DNA of 36,029 nucleotides from Schlegelella_A sp038241255 (lineage in GTDB: Bacteria > Pseudomonadota > Gammaproteobacteria > Burkholderiales > Burkholderiaceae_C). This document shows, piece after piece, positions 15,441 to 22,312 of this stretch (within the stretch, counting starts at the first letter, position 1; each line of letters begins with the position of its first letter). Below the pieces are notes generated by a model. The model searched no databases and was not told the DNA's origin. It saw nothing but the letters and a program-made list of their open reading frames with translations. The DNA lies in assembly GCA_038241255.1 (NCBI GenBank), contig JBBRFW010000033.1, forward strand, positions 1-36,029, given 5' to 3'. Position numbers and translations under genes: made by a program.

Positions 15441-16124
15441 ATGGCCACCATTCTTGTCGTCGACGACGAACTGGGGATTCGGGCGCTGCTGTCGGAGATC
15501 CTCGCCGACGAAGGCCACACGATCGAGCTAGCGGAGAACGCGGCGCAGGCGCGAGCGTGTCGCGAGCGCATCCGGCCTGACCTGGTCCTCCTCGACATTT
15601 GGATGCCCGATGTTGATGGCATCACGCTCCTGAAGGAATGGGGCTCCAGCGCGCAGCTGACGATGCCGGTGATCATGATGAGCGGCCACGGCACGATCGA
15701 TACCGCCGTCGAGGCGACTAAGTTCGGCGCGATGGCGTTTCTAGAAAAGCCGATCACCTTGCAAAAGCTGCTCCGCGCCGTGGAGCAGGGCTTGGCCAAG
15801 CCGCCGTCGCGCACGCTTTCGGCGCTCAACGCCGCGCCGGGCGATCACGCGCTGACGGTGGAGGCCGCAATGACCGGTGGCACGATGCAGCAACTGCCCC
15901 CCGTGCTCCTAGGCCCGCAGCCCGAGCAGAGCTTCGACCTCGATCGGCCACTGCGCGAAGCGCGCGATGCGTTCGAGAAGAGCTACTTCGAGTTCCACCT
16001 CGCGCAGGAAAACGGCAGCATGACGAGGGTCGCGGAAAAGACGGGGCTCGAGCGGACGCACCTGTACCGCAAGCTGAAGCAGCTTGGGGTCGACCTATCG
16101 CGCAACAAACGCAACGCGGCCTGA
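15441..16124 (+). CDS. Short NtrX-like response regulator (receiver + Fis-type HTH)
   Basis: 227 residues. The receiver domain (1-120) has the acidic pair Asp8/Asp9, phospho-acceptor Asp52 in LVLLDIWMPDVDG, Ser81 (MMSGHG) and Lys103 (LEKP). The C-terminus (about 180-225, EKSYFEFHLAQ to ERTHLYRKLKQLGVDL) is a Fis-type helix-turn-helix. The sigma-54 AAA+ ATPase domain that normally lies between them in NtrX is missing; only a linker of about 60 residues is there. It therefore should bind DNA on phosphorylation but not activate sigma-54 polymerase. It is the partner of the kinase directly upstream. tRNA-Phe follows after 63 bases. Confidence 0.92.
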   Translation: MATILVVDDELGIRALLSEILADEGHTIELAENAAQARACRERIRPDLVLLDIWMPDVDGITLLKEWGSSAQLTMPVIMMSGHGTIDTAVEATKFGAMAFLEKPITLQKLLRAVEQGLAKPPSRTLSALNAAPGDHALTVEAAMTGGTMQQLPPVLLGPQPEQSFDLDRPLREARDAFEKSYFEFHLAQENGSMTRVAEKTGLERTHLYRKLKQLGVDLSRNKRNAA

Positions 16125-16170
16125 CGTCGCGCGGCGCCAGGACGCGCAGCGTCGGCGAAGGACGCGTCGA

Positions 16171-16176
16171 TATAAT
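16171..16176 (+). promoter_or_regulatory. -10 element of the tRNA-Phe promoter
   Basis: A perfect TATAAT lies 11 bases before the first base of tRNA-Phe in otherwise GC-rich DNA, which fits a tRNA promoter starting near 16183. I see no convincing -35 hexamer at 16-18 bases spacing. Confidence 0.7.
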
Positions 16177-16187
16177 TGATGGTTCAT

Positions 16188-16263
16188 GGCCAAGTAGCTC
16201 AGTTGGTAGAGCAGCGGATTGAAAATCCGCGTGTCGGTGGTTCGATTCCGCCCTTGGCCACCA
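16188..16263 (+). tRNA. tRNA-Phe (anticodon GAA)
   Basis: 76 bases with encoded CCA. Acceptor stem GGCCAAG (16188-16194) pairs with CTTGGCC (16253-16259); discriminator A, then CCA. The D arm contains AGCTCAGTTGGTAGAGC, the anticodon stem is GCGGA/TCCGC with loop TTGAAAA (anticodon GAA), and the T arm has GGTTCGATTCC. The 3' part is the target of the integrase encoded just downstream: its last 14 bases recur at 26657. Confidence 0.97.
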
Positions 16264-16278
16264 AGTTACTCCTCCAGG
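16250..16278 (+). repeat. Attachment-site direct repeat, left copy (attL)
   Basis: 29 bases, covering the last 14 of tRNA-Phe (including CCA) and 15 beyond, are repeated exactly at 26657-26685. They flank a 10.4-kb segment that begins with a P4-type integrase. A repeat of a tRNA 3' end downstream of the intact gene is the expected product of site-specific integration. Confidence 0.92.
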
Positions 16279-16305
16279 GCCATCCCAGGAGGTGCCAGAA
16301 AGTCC

Positions 16306-16342
16306 AAAAAGCCCTTGAGAATCAAAGCTCTAGGGCTTTTTT
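16306..16342 (+). terminator. Intrinsic terminator after tRNA-Phe
   Basis: AAAAAGCCCT at 16306-16315 is complementary to AGGGCTTTTTT ending at 16342. Inside, TGAG/CTCT partly extends the stem with one mismatch. The U-rich 3' side and A-rich 5' side suggest it could work in both directions. It lies within the integrated element, after attL. Confidence 0.7.
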
Positions 16343-16397
16343 CTTGTCCAGGGACGTCCAAGCCGATTTCGCCGTTTCCGAGCCATTTGGTGCTAAA

Positions 16398-16431
16398 TTT
16401 TGCGGTAGCCGCCTTCTCGACTACCGCAAAA
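16398..16431. repeat. Perfect inverted repeat upstream of integrase
   Basis: TTTTGCGGTAG (16398-16408) and its exact complement CTACCGCAAAA (16421-16431), separated by 12 bases and ending 16 bases before the integrase ATG. It could be an operator for the integrase gene or a recombination accessory site. The 12-base spacer and AT-rich outer ends without a T-run following argue against a terminator. Confidence 0.6.
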
Positions 16432-16447
16432 ACGACGGTTTACTCCG

Positions 16448-17776
16448 ATGCATCGAAATTCGATCACTTCGGACCTCGCGCTTCGCTCTATCAAGCCCGG
16501 TGATCCGCGCCGGCGCATCAGCGACGGCGATGGGCTGTTTCTTCTGCTCGCCGTCGACGGCGGATTGCATGGCTGGCGCTTCGACTACATGTTCGAAGGC
16601 AAGCGGAAGATGCTTTCGTTTGGAAGCTATCCCGACACGTCACTCGCGCTGGCTCGCCGCAAGGCCGACGAGGCGCGGCGTCTACTTGCCGAAGGAATCA
16701 ATCCGAGCGACCAGCGCAAAGCAGCCAAGGCCGCTGCGCTGAAGGTCCGGGAAGCCGAGAAGAGGGAGGCGAACGGCCTGCCTCCGGCTGGCTCGTTCGA
16801 GGCGGTCGCTCGCGAGTGGTACGACGTGAAGAAGAGCGGCTGGGCGCCAAAGTACGCCGAGAAGATCATCGCCCGCCTCGAGAACGACATCTTCCCGTGG
16901 ATCGGTCGTGTTCCGGTCAATGCCGTCTCGCCGCCGCAGCTGCTCGAGGTGTTGCGCCGGATCGAGAGCCGTGGCGTCATCGAGACGGCGCACCGGGCGC
17001 TCGACAACTGCAGCCAAGTCTTTCGCTATGCCGTTGCCATCGGCAAGACGGAGCACAACCCGGCGCGTGACCTGAAGGACGCGCTCAGGCGACCGACGCC
17101 GAAGCATTTCCCGGCGATCACAAATCCGGCCCGCTTCGGAGAGATGCTCCGCGCCTGCGACGGTTATGCGGCGACGCATGTGGTGCGTGCAGCGCTGAGA
17201 CTTGCGCCGATGCTCTTGCTCCGACCGGGCGAGCTTCGGTTCGGCGAATGGAGCGAAGTCGATTTCGACGCGGCTCTGTGGACCGTGCCGGCGGCGCGAA
17301 TGAAACGCGAGCAGCGCGAGAAGTTACGCGGTCCGCCGCACCTTGTGCCCTTGCCGAGGCAGGCCGTGGCTGTCCTTCGCGAGCTGCATTCGCTGACCGG
17401 TCAGGGGAAGCTCATGTTTCGGGGCGAGCGGCATCACGACCGGCCGATGAGCGACAACACGATCAATGCGGCGCTGCGGGCAATGGGCTTTGCTGCAGAT
17501 GAAGTGACCGGCCACGGCTTTCGGGCGAGCGCGCGGACGATGCTTCATGAGCGTCTGGGTTTCAGTCCCGACGTGATTGAAGCGCAACTAGCGCACTCGG
17601 TTCGCGACAGCCTGGGCCGAGCCTACAACCGGACGGAGTTCATCGACCAGCGCAGGGCGATGCTTCAGACCTGGGCGGATTTCCTGGACAAGCTGCGGCT
17701 TGGCACCGACATCGACCTCGGGCAGCGGAAGGCGAAGCGAAGGCCAGCCGAACTGGCGCAAAGTTCGCGGTCCTGA
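16448..17776 (+). CDS. P4-type tyrosine integrase, intact
   Basis: 442 residues from the ATG at 16448. Order: DUF4102-type arm-binding domain (1 to about 85, ISDGDGLFLLL, FGSYPDTSLALARRKADEAR), core-binding domain (about 115-205), catalytic domain (about 220-420). Catalytic residues: Arg in LLLRPGELRFGEW, His-x-x-Arg in GHGFRASARTML, His in QLAHSVRDSLG and Tyr in AYNRTEF. It should recombine attP with the tRNA-Phe 3' end directly upstream. A second copy lacking the first 157 residues lies at 26693. Downstream it converges on hipA, with two palindromes between them. Confidence 0.95.
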   Translation: MHRNSITSDLALRSIKPGDPRRRISDGDGLFLLLAVDGGLHGWRFDYMFEGKRKMLSFGSYPDTSLALARRKADEARRLLAEGINPSDQRKAAKAAALKVREAEKREANGLPPAGSFEAVAREWYDVKKSGWAPKYAEKIIARLENDIFPWIGRVPVNAVSPPQLLEVLRRIESRGVIETAHRALDNCSQVFRYAVAIGKTEHNPARDLKDALRRPTPKHFPAITNPARFGEMLRACDGYAATHVVRAALRLAPMLLLRPGELRFGEWSEVDFDAALWTVPAARMKREQREKLRGPPHLVPLPRQAVAVLRELHSLTGQGKLMFRGERHHDRPMSDNTINAALRAMGFAADEVTGHGFRASARTMLHERLGFSPDVIEAQLAHSVRDSLGRAYNRTEFIDQRRAMLQTWADFLDKLRLGTDIDLGQRKAKRRPAELAQSSRS

Positions 17777-17798
17777 ATCAACGGCGCACGTTGATTCA
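17774..17798. promoter_or_regulatory. Palindrome 1 of fic promoter block (unit A copy)
   Basis: Perfect inverted repeat: TGAATCAACG, five bases, CGTTGATTCA. It starts on the integrase stop codon. Its right arm includes the TTGATT hexamer of the promoter described at 17791. A same-length, partly degenerate version lies at 32493-32517 in front of the intact fic gene. Confidence 0.65.
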
Positions 17799-17820
17799 AT
17801 ATCGGGCAGTAACCTAAAAC
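17791..17820 (+). promoter_or_regulatory. Predicted promoter of the fic block (unit A copy)
   Basis: -35 TTGATT (17791-17796), 18 bases, -10 TAAAAC (17815-17820). The -35 lies in the right arm of palindrome 1 and the -10 in the left arm of palindrome 2. The same arrangement with TTGATT and TAAAAT is at 32510-32539. Here it now drives only a remnant. Confidence 0.5.
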
Positions 17821-17845
17821 AACGCCTCACGTTGTTTTAGGTTAC
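17809..17845. promoter_or_regulatory. Palindrome 2 of fic promoter block (unit A copy)
   Basis: Perfect 37-base inverted repeat: GTAACCTAAAACAACG, loop CCTCA, then the exact complement of the left arm. It shares the core CAACG-N5-CGTTG with palindrome 1. It ends 7 bases before an ATG. The equivalent site before the intact fic gene (32530-32562) differs mainly in the centre. As it lies between convergent int and hipA it might also act as a terminator. Confidence 0.65.
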
Positions 17846-17852
17846 CGCCTAT

Positions 17853-17921
17853 ATGCCGAGACGCCCTCCGCTAGCCGCCTTCGAGTTCGCTCAGGCCGGC
17901 GGTGAACGCGTGCACTTGTGA
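17853..17921 (+). pseudogene. Remnant 5' end of a fic gene
   Basis: The ATG sits at the same place behind the palindrome pair as the intact fic ATG at 32572, and the first codons agree (MPRRPP against MRRRPP). Homology then fades within about 15 codons and the frame stops at 17921, already inside the 3' end of hipA on the other strand. I read it as a fic gene cut off shortly after its start and joined to the hipBA module. The very short match makes this tentative; the upstream block is the stronger evidence. Confidence 0.45.
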
Positions 17922-19205
17922 GCGCATTCCTGCCTGAATGGTGTCCCAGGTTCTGCCCGGAAATGATTGGGGCAGTCGTGACTCGACGGCTTTCAGCGCG
18001 TCTTCGACCTGGCCGATCATGGCGAGCATGGCCTGCCACGTCGGCGGGCCGCCGTTCTTCATCGCCAGCGCGTGCCAGTGCCGGGCGCGGATGGAGTGGA
18101 AGGTGTAATGGGCGTTCTTCGCGCGTAGTGCCATCGCGAGCCCGGCGCTGCGCCAGCGGAACTGGTTGGCGCCGTCGCCGATGTACGGCCAGACGGAGAT
18201 GACGTCGTAGAGCGGCGTCATCGCATAGGCGTCCCCCTTCTGCAGGAACAGCGAATAGTTCTTAGCGTGTCCGTCGCTTGCGGCCATCAGCCAGAACGCG
18301 AGCTGCGTGAGTTGAAAGGAGAGGCGATCGACGTCGGCGTCGGCGCTGCCGTCGAGGAGCCTCAGGCAAGCCTCCATTCCCGGCCCGCCGTCCTTCTCGT
18401 ATTTCTGGTCCGGCGGATAGCCGAGGGCCTGGCAGAAGTCCTCCTGCGGCAGCCGCGCGATCCATGTCCCCCCGTCCATCCACGCCCGGTCGAAGCGTTC
18501 CACGATCAGGACCTTCTGCCCTGCGAACTCGGCCATCTCCGCGTGCGCCACCGGCAGGCCCATCGCGCGGAGGATCTCGGCGCAGAGCCACTCGTTCTCG
18601 ACCGAGTCGGAGAGGTCGACCCGGCGCGACCCCCCGACGAGGCCCAGCGGCAGCTTGAAGATGTGGGTCGTCGGCGTGGCGCCATGCGGCCGACACCATC
18701 GCCTGCCGACTTTCGTCAGCGCAGTCTTCTCCTGCGCGCCGGCGAGCGAGATCCGGAACAGATCGTCGTCGTCCCCGCCAATGCCAAGGGCCGTGTCCGA
18801 CGGCACGGCGCCCAGGAGCGCATGAACCTGGTCGGTTGTCAGTGGCTCGCAGTCGACGCGATCCCAGCCTTCGGGCGCCATGCTCTCGGGAAGTAGCTGG
18901 ACCGCGCCGACGCAGTCGCGGCCGACTGCCTCGAGCAGCGTGAACGCCTCGGCGTTCTTGGTCCGGAAGCGCCGGCTGAGGCGCTTTCGGATGCGGTCGT
19001 TGTCAGGCAGCAGGTTGTCGAACCAGTTCACGACAACCGGGCCGCGGATCTCGCGCGAGCCGGTGATCGGCAACGAGAGCGACAAGGAGCGAACTTTGTC
19101 CGATTGGAGCCAGGATCTCGCATAGGTGAGGGTGCTGGTGCCTCGCTGGACCGACCAGTGGCCTACCAGCTCGCCATTCATCCAGATGCTGAGCGCCGAG
19201 CTCAC
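17871..19205 (-). CDS. hipA: HipA-type serine/threonine kinase toxin
   Basis: 444 residues, the usual HipA length. N-terminal HipA_N region: WMNGELVGHWSV and VVNWFDNLLPDND. Kinase region: ISLAGAQEKTAL (Gly-rich loop), THIFKLPLG with the ATP-binding Lys, ENEWLCAEILRAMGLPVA, VERFDRAW, LPQEDFCQALG, then the catalytic loop ASDGHAKNYSLFL with Asp311 and Asn316, and TPLYDVISVWPY. HipA of E. coli phosphorylates glutamyl-tRNA synthetase and causes dormancy; the same type of target is expected but not shown. All key residues are present, so the toxin looks active. Its start overlaps the hipB stop (ATGA at 19202-19205). Confidence 0.93.
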   Translation of the reverse strand: MSSALSIWMNGELVGHWSVQRGTSTLTYARSWLQSDKVRSLSLSLPITGSREIRGPVVVNWFDNLLPDNDRIRKRLSRRFRTKNAEAFTLLEAVGRDCVGAVQLLPESMAPEGWDRVDCEPLTTDQVHALLGAVPSDTALGIGGDDDDLFRISLAGAQEKTALTKVGRRWCRPHGATPTTHIFKLPLGLVGGSRRVDLSDSVENEWLCAEILRAMGLPVAHAEMAEFAGQKVLIVERFDRAWMDGGTWIARLPQEDFCQALGYPPDQKYEKDGGPGMEACLRLLDGSADADVDRLSFQLTQLAFWLMAASDGHAKNYSLFLQKGDAYAMTPLYDVISVWPYIGDGANQFRWRSAGLAMALRAKNAHYTFHSIRARHWHALAMKNGGPPTWQAMLAMIGQVEDALKAVESRLPQSFPGRTWDTIQAGMRSQVHAFTAGLSELEGG

Positions 19206-19570
19206 CAGGAGCCCTTCTTCGCAGGAATGCGAAGCCTCGACGCGGTGCTGCCGGCCTTGCGGGCAACCACAGCGGACTTCTTTCGGACGGCAGGTCCGGG
19301 CGCGGACGAACCTCGCTCCGGCGCCGGCCCGGCGACCGGAGAGGCCAATCCGCCTTCGACGTCGCGTACCACCAGGCCAGCACCGAGTGCCGACAGCAGC
19401 TTGACGAGTTGGTCGACACTCATTAGTCCGGGCCTGGCTTCGATCTCCGCGATCCGGACCTGGCCGATGCCGAGCCGCTTCCCCAGCTGGGCCTGGGTCA
19501 GGCCGCGCTGTTTGCGCAAAGAGCGGAGATGCGCCTTCAGCTGGTCCGCGAGTCGGATCGGGTAGTCCAT
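19202..19570 (-). CDS. hipB: HipB-type antitoxin and repressor
   Basis: 122 residues. The HTH (about 24-60, LTQAQLGKRLGIGQVRIAEIE) is of the XRE type. After it come VDQLVKLLSALGAGLVVRD, which matches the HipB beta-lid strand, and an unusually long basic and Pro/Ala-rich tail (PAVRKKSAVVARKAG). It neutralises HipA and represses the operon through the palindromes just upstream (19600-19669). It is first in the operon and overlaps hipA by four bases. Confidence 0.88.
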   Translation of the reverse strand: MDYPIRLADQLKAHLRSLRKQRGLTQAQLGKRLGIGQVRIAEIEARPGLMSVDQLVKLLSALGAGLVVRDVEGGLASPVAGPAPERGSSAPGPAVRKKSAVVARKAGSTASRLRIPAKKGSW

Positions 19571-19599
19571 GGGATAAGTCTATTTAGAGCGAGTCACGA

Positions 19600-19669
19600 T
19601 ATCGGCTCAAGCCGATACTATCAATATATCGCTTAAAAACGATTTATGCAAACATCGCTTTCGAGCGAT
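19600..19669. promoter_or_regulatory. Three palindromic operators of hipBA
   Basis: TATCGGCTCAAGCCGATA (19600-19617, perfect), ATCGCTTAAAAACGAT (19628-19643, imperfect) and ATCGCTTTCGAGCGAT (19654-19669, arms ATCGCT/AGCGAT). Their centres are 26-27 bases apart, and all fit ATCG-N8-CGAT. They resemble the E. coli HipB operator layout TATCC-N8-GGATA. They surround the predicted promoter, so HipB binding would block polymerase. Confidence 0.75.
19623..19651 (-). promoter_or_regulatory. Predicted hipBA promoter
   Basis: On the minus strand, TTGCAT (19646-19651) and TATATT (19623-19628) are 17 bases apart. The -10 is strong, the -35 moderate. The middle palindrome fills the spacer and the other two flank it. 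The transcript would start near 19616, about 46 bases before the hipB ATG. Confidence 0.5.
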
Positions 19670-19818
19670 GGTGAGGTGCGTCGCCACATGCTTCAGCAGG
19701 GCAGACTTTTGGACCAGCTGCGGAAGGTGCTGCTCCTGAACGATGCTGAGCTAGCAATGACTGCGATCGATCAACCGGCCATGGGCCCTTTGTAGCCGGC
19801 GGAAGATCGACGCTGGGT

Positions 19819-20136
19819 TCAGGCGGCCGTGGCGTGCAGCTTCACGCCAAGCGCGCGTGCCACCTTGAGCACCGTCGCGAAGCTCGGGTTGCCGTCGGCG
19901 CTGAGTGCGCGGTACAGGCTCTCGCGGCTGAGACCGGCGTCCTTGGCCACCTGGGTCATGCCCTTGGCGCGAGCGACGTTGCCGAGCGCGACGGCGATGC
20001 CGGCCGCATCGACGGGCGCTTCATCGAGCCAGGCATCGAGATACGCTGCCATTTCGTCCGGCGTACGGAGGTGTTCCGCCGTGTCGTAGGGCGTGGTCCA
20101 GACCTTTGTCGCCTTCTTCGCTGAAGCTTTCATCAT
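19819..20136 (-). CDS. HigA-type (addiction module) antitoxin
   Basis: 105 residues from ATG 20136, whose ATGA overlaps the stop of the toxin fragment. It is of the 'probable addiction module antidote' family: WTTPYDTAEHLRTPDEMAAY, then WLDEAP, then an HTH (GMTQVAKDAGLSRESLYRAL) and PSFATVLKVARALGVKL. In this family the toxin gene comes first and the antitoxin second, as here. The antitoxin is complete while the toxin is truncated, so it probably now acts only as a repressor or as protection against related toxins. Confidence 0.85.
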   Translation of the reverse strand: MMKASAKKATKVWTTPYDTAEHLRTPDEMAAYLDAWLDEAPVDAAGIAVALGNVARAKGMTQVAKDAGLSRESLYRALSADGNPSFATVLKVARALGVKLHATAA

Positions 20137-20342
20137 CGCCACTCCGAAAATTCCTGTTCCAGCCGGGTGGCTGCCGCGATGTCCTTCTGCTGCGTCCACT
20201 TGTCGCCGCCGGCCCGCAGGAGGAGCAGCGTCGAACCGCGCAACGCGTGGTAGACGCGATAGCCCGGCCCGACGTCGATCTTGAGCTCCGACACCCCGCC
20301 GGCGAGCCTCCTCCGGCGGAAAGCGAAGTGGCAACCAGCCAA
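20133..20342 (-). pseudogene. 5'-truncated RelE/HigB-type toxin
   Basis: The frame carries the C-terminal two thirds of a phage-derived Gp49/HigB-like toxin: GVSELKIDVGPGYRVYHAL, LLLLRAGGDKWTQQKDIAAA. Members are usually about 95-105 residues and begin with some 30 residues (helices before the GVSEL strand) that are not present here; the frame opens only at a TTG at 20342. The position just after a palindrome (20369-20400) suggests a deletion between the promoter region and the middle of the gene. The D in GGDK and R in GYR are kept, but the fold is probably incomplete. Confidence 0.65.
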
Positions 20343-20368
20343 GCGCCTGCTCCGCTGCGCTGCTGATG

Positions 20369-20400
20369 CCCATATTGAGTATGTTCATGCCCAATATGGG
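20369..20400. promoter_or_regulatory. Inverted repeat upstream of the truncated toxin
   Basis: CCCATATTG (20369-20377) and CAATATGGG (20392-20400), 14 bases apart. It lies 27 bases upstream of the toxin frame, where an autoregulated toxin-antitoxin operator is expected. No good promoter hexamers seen. Confidence 0.5.
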
Positions 20401-20584
20401 TAGGACGAGAGGGCTTGCCTGCTCAGCGGCCATCGATACGCTCGTTTGCAGGCATTAATTCGCCTCGCGCGAGGGTTCAAGGCCCAGCCAGGCTTGCCAG
20501 CGCGATCGTAGAGGCTCTAATCGCTGCAGACGAAGGGTCCAAAGCCTGTGGTCGACAACCCAAGCTGACCCTCAACACGATCAC

Positions 20585-21499
20585 ATGGCCAGACGTCCGA
20601 AAACGAGCCCGCTCGAAGACTTTGTGGGGTTGGTCGCGCTCATGCCGTGGTGGGCCTGCGTCGGCGCGGCGTTGCTCAGCTACCTCGTGCTCAGCGCCAT
20701 GGCTCGTCCTGTGGTGATGACCGGAATCCAGCCGAACCAAATCGGTCAGGCCGTCACGACAGCCATGTTTCAGGGGTTGGCCATGGTCGGCCAGTTCGTG
20801 GTCCCCATCCTTTGCTTGGCGGCCGCGGCGGTTTCGGCGGCCAAACGGCAGCAGCGTCGCAGCCTGGTCGCCGGCGTTGCGCAAAGCAAGGCGCCCGATG
20901 CGCTCGACCGCATGAGCTGGCAGGAGTTCGAGCTGCTCGTCGGCGAGGCGTTTCGTTTGCAGGGCTACGAGGTCACCGAGTTAGGCGGCGAGGGGCCTGA
21001 CGGCGGCGTTGACTTGGTGCTGCGCCGGGACAAGGAGAAATTCCTGGTCCAGTGCAAGCAGTGGAAGGCGTTCAAGGTGAGCGTCCAGGTCGTGCGCGAG
21101 CTCTACGGTGTCATGGCCGCCAAGGGCGCGGCGGGCGGCTTCGTCGTGACGTCCGGGACGTTTACCGAGGAGGCGATCGCCTTCGCGAGTGGGCGAAACG
21201 TCCGACTGATCGACGGGCCGAAGCTGTTCGGGCTGATCCAGCAGGCGAAGGCGGCTCGCGGAGTGCTGCGCCCGGCGGAGGCGCCGACGGGGCGGGCGAC
21301 GCCGCTTGCGGCGATTCCTGAGAACCGAGGGGCTCTGTTGTGCCCGAGCTGCTCGAGCGCGATGGTGCGGCGGGTGGCCAAACGGGGCGACAACGCAGGC
21401 AAGGCGTTCTGGGGTTGCACGGAGTACCCGTCGTGCCGAGGAACTCGCCCGTGGGACGAGACCGACGCGCAAATGAGCACAGTGGATCGTCGAGGTTGA
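20585..21499 (+). CDS. Membrane-anchored Mrr-type restriction endonuclease with zinc ribbon
   Basis: 304 residues from ATG 20585. Two transmembrane segments come first (about 15-40 and 62-86). The Mrr catalytic domain follows (about 108-220): MSWQEFELLVGEAFRLQGYEV, GPDGGVDLVL with Asp143, and FLVQCKQWK with Gln156 and Lys158 (the D-QxK nuclease pattern), then VRELYGVMAAKGAAGGFVVT. The C-terminus has a topoisomerase-type zinc finger (LLCPSCSSAM ... FWGCTEYPSCRG, about 253-288). This layout is known for membrane-bound Mrr-like proteins; the expected role is defence against or processing of foreign DNA near the membrane. All catalytic residues are present. Confidence 0.88.
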   Translation: MARRPKTSPLEDFVGLVALMPWWACVGAALLSYLVLSAMARPVVMTGIQPNQIGQAVTTAMFQGLAMVGQFVVPILCLAAAAVSAAKRQQRRSLVAGVAQSKAPDALDRMSWQEFELLVGEAFRLQGYEVTELGGEGPDGGVDLVLRRDKEKFLVQCKQWKAFKVSVQVVRELYGVMAAKGAAGGFVVTSGTFTEEAIAFASGRNVRLIDGPKLFGLIQQAKAARGVLRPAEAPTGRATPLAAIPENRGALLCPSCSSAMVRRVAKRGDNAGKAFWGCTEYPSCRGTRPWDETDAQMSTVDRRG

Positions 21500-21503
21500 T
21501 AAC

Positions 21504-22157
21504 TTGCGAACACCTCTCGCCTGTCATCCGATACGACGCCTCTTTCTGGCTGTCGCCTTGGCGTCAATCTGCGGCCACGCTGGAGCGGCCAATCGGTGCA
21601 CTGATCCGAAGGGGAAAGTGACCTATCAGGATGCTGCCTGCAGCAAGGATGCGGAAAGCAACTCGAAGGTGGATACCTCCGAAGGCTTTAGCACTAGACC
21701 GTCTTCGGCCTCCAAGGCACGCGTCCCTGCTGAACGGGCCATCTCGAGCCAGCCATCGGGGAGCGCAGGCGACTACGCGACCTATCGCGGTGCCTGGCGC
21801 GGGCCATCGCAGTTTGAGCTGAACCTCAACGGCGTTCGGGACGGCGATGCGCACGCCATGGCGCCCATGGTTATCGAGCTTCGTCCGGACGGTGAAGTCG
21901 TTGGCCAGGCGTCAGCGAGCGGTTGCAGGTTGTCAGGGCTGGCCACGCAAAACATAGCGCCGTACATGGCGAGCCTGGACGTCTCGCTCAAAGGATGTAC
22001 GGACGAGCGATTCAATACCCGCTATAGCGGCAATCTGGTGGCAATCGACTCTGCCAAGGAAGCCAAATTGCGCTTGGTGGGCTTGGTGATGAAACCAGCG
22101 GCCCCGCTGACGGTAAAGATGCAGCAAGTCTCCATTGATGCGGTCCTGAAGCGTTAG
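21504..22157 (+). CDS. DUF4124 domain secreted protein
   Basis: 217 residues from TTG 21504, five bases after the Mrr stop with GAGG in front; no ATG or GTG lies before the signal peptide. The signal peptide (RRLFLAVALASICGHAGA) is followed by the DUF4124 motif (RCTDPKGKVTYQDAACS), a Ser-rich linker and a beta-rich C-terminal part (YRGAWRGPSQFELNLNG, ELRPDGEVVGQASASGC) with two more Cys. DUF4124 is a small periplasmic domain of unknown function. Tight spacing to the Mrr gene suggests co-transcription; whether they work together is unknown. Confidence 0.75.
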   Translation: MRTPLACHPIRRLFLAVALASICGHAGAANRCTDPKGKVTYQDAACSKDAESNSKVDTSEGFSTRPSSASKARVPAERAISSQPSGSAGDYATYRGAWRGPSQFELNLNGVRDGDAHAMAPMVIELRPDGEVVGQASASGCRLSGLATQNIAPYMASLDVSLKGCTDERFNTRYSGNLVAIDSAKEAKLRLVGLVMKPAAPLTVKMQQVSIDAVLKR

Positions 22158-22312
22158 TCCGGGCTCCCGGAACTGCGCGACCACTGGTGGAACTCCGCCC
22201 CCAGTCGAGTCAAGCCGCGAAGTCTTGGTTCTCTTGCGGTCGGACGTTACGCACAGGTCTGCCCGCGAGACCTGTCGAAAAGCATCACATCTCCCTCGAC
22301 ACCGCGCGTCTG

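Noticed and set aside
19689..19796. Short frame MLQQGRLLDQLRKVLLLNDA and onward between hipB and the HigA-type gene
   Set aside because: 35 residues, no clear ribosome-binding site or homologue; may be debris.
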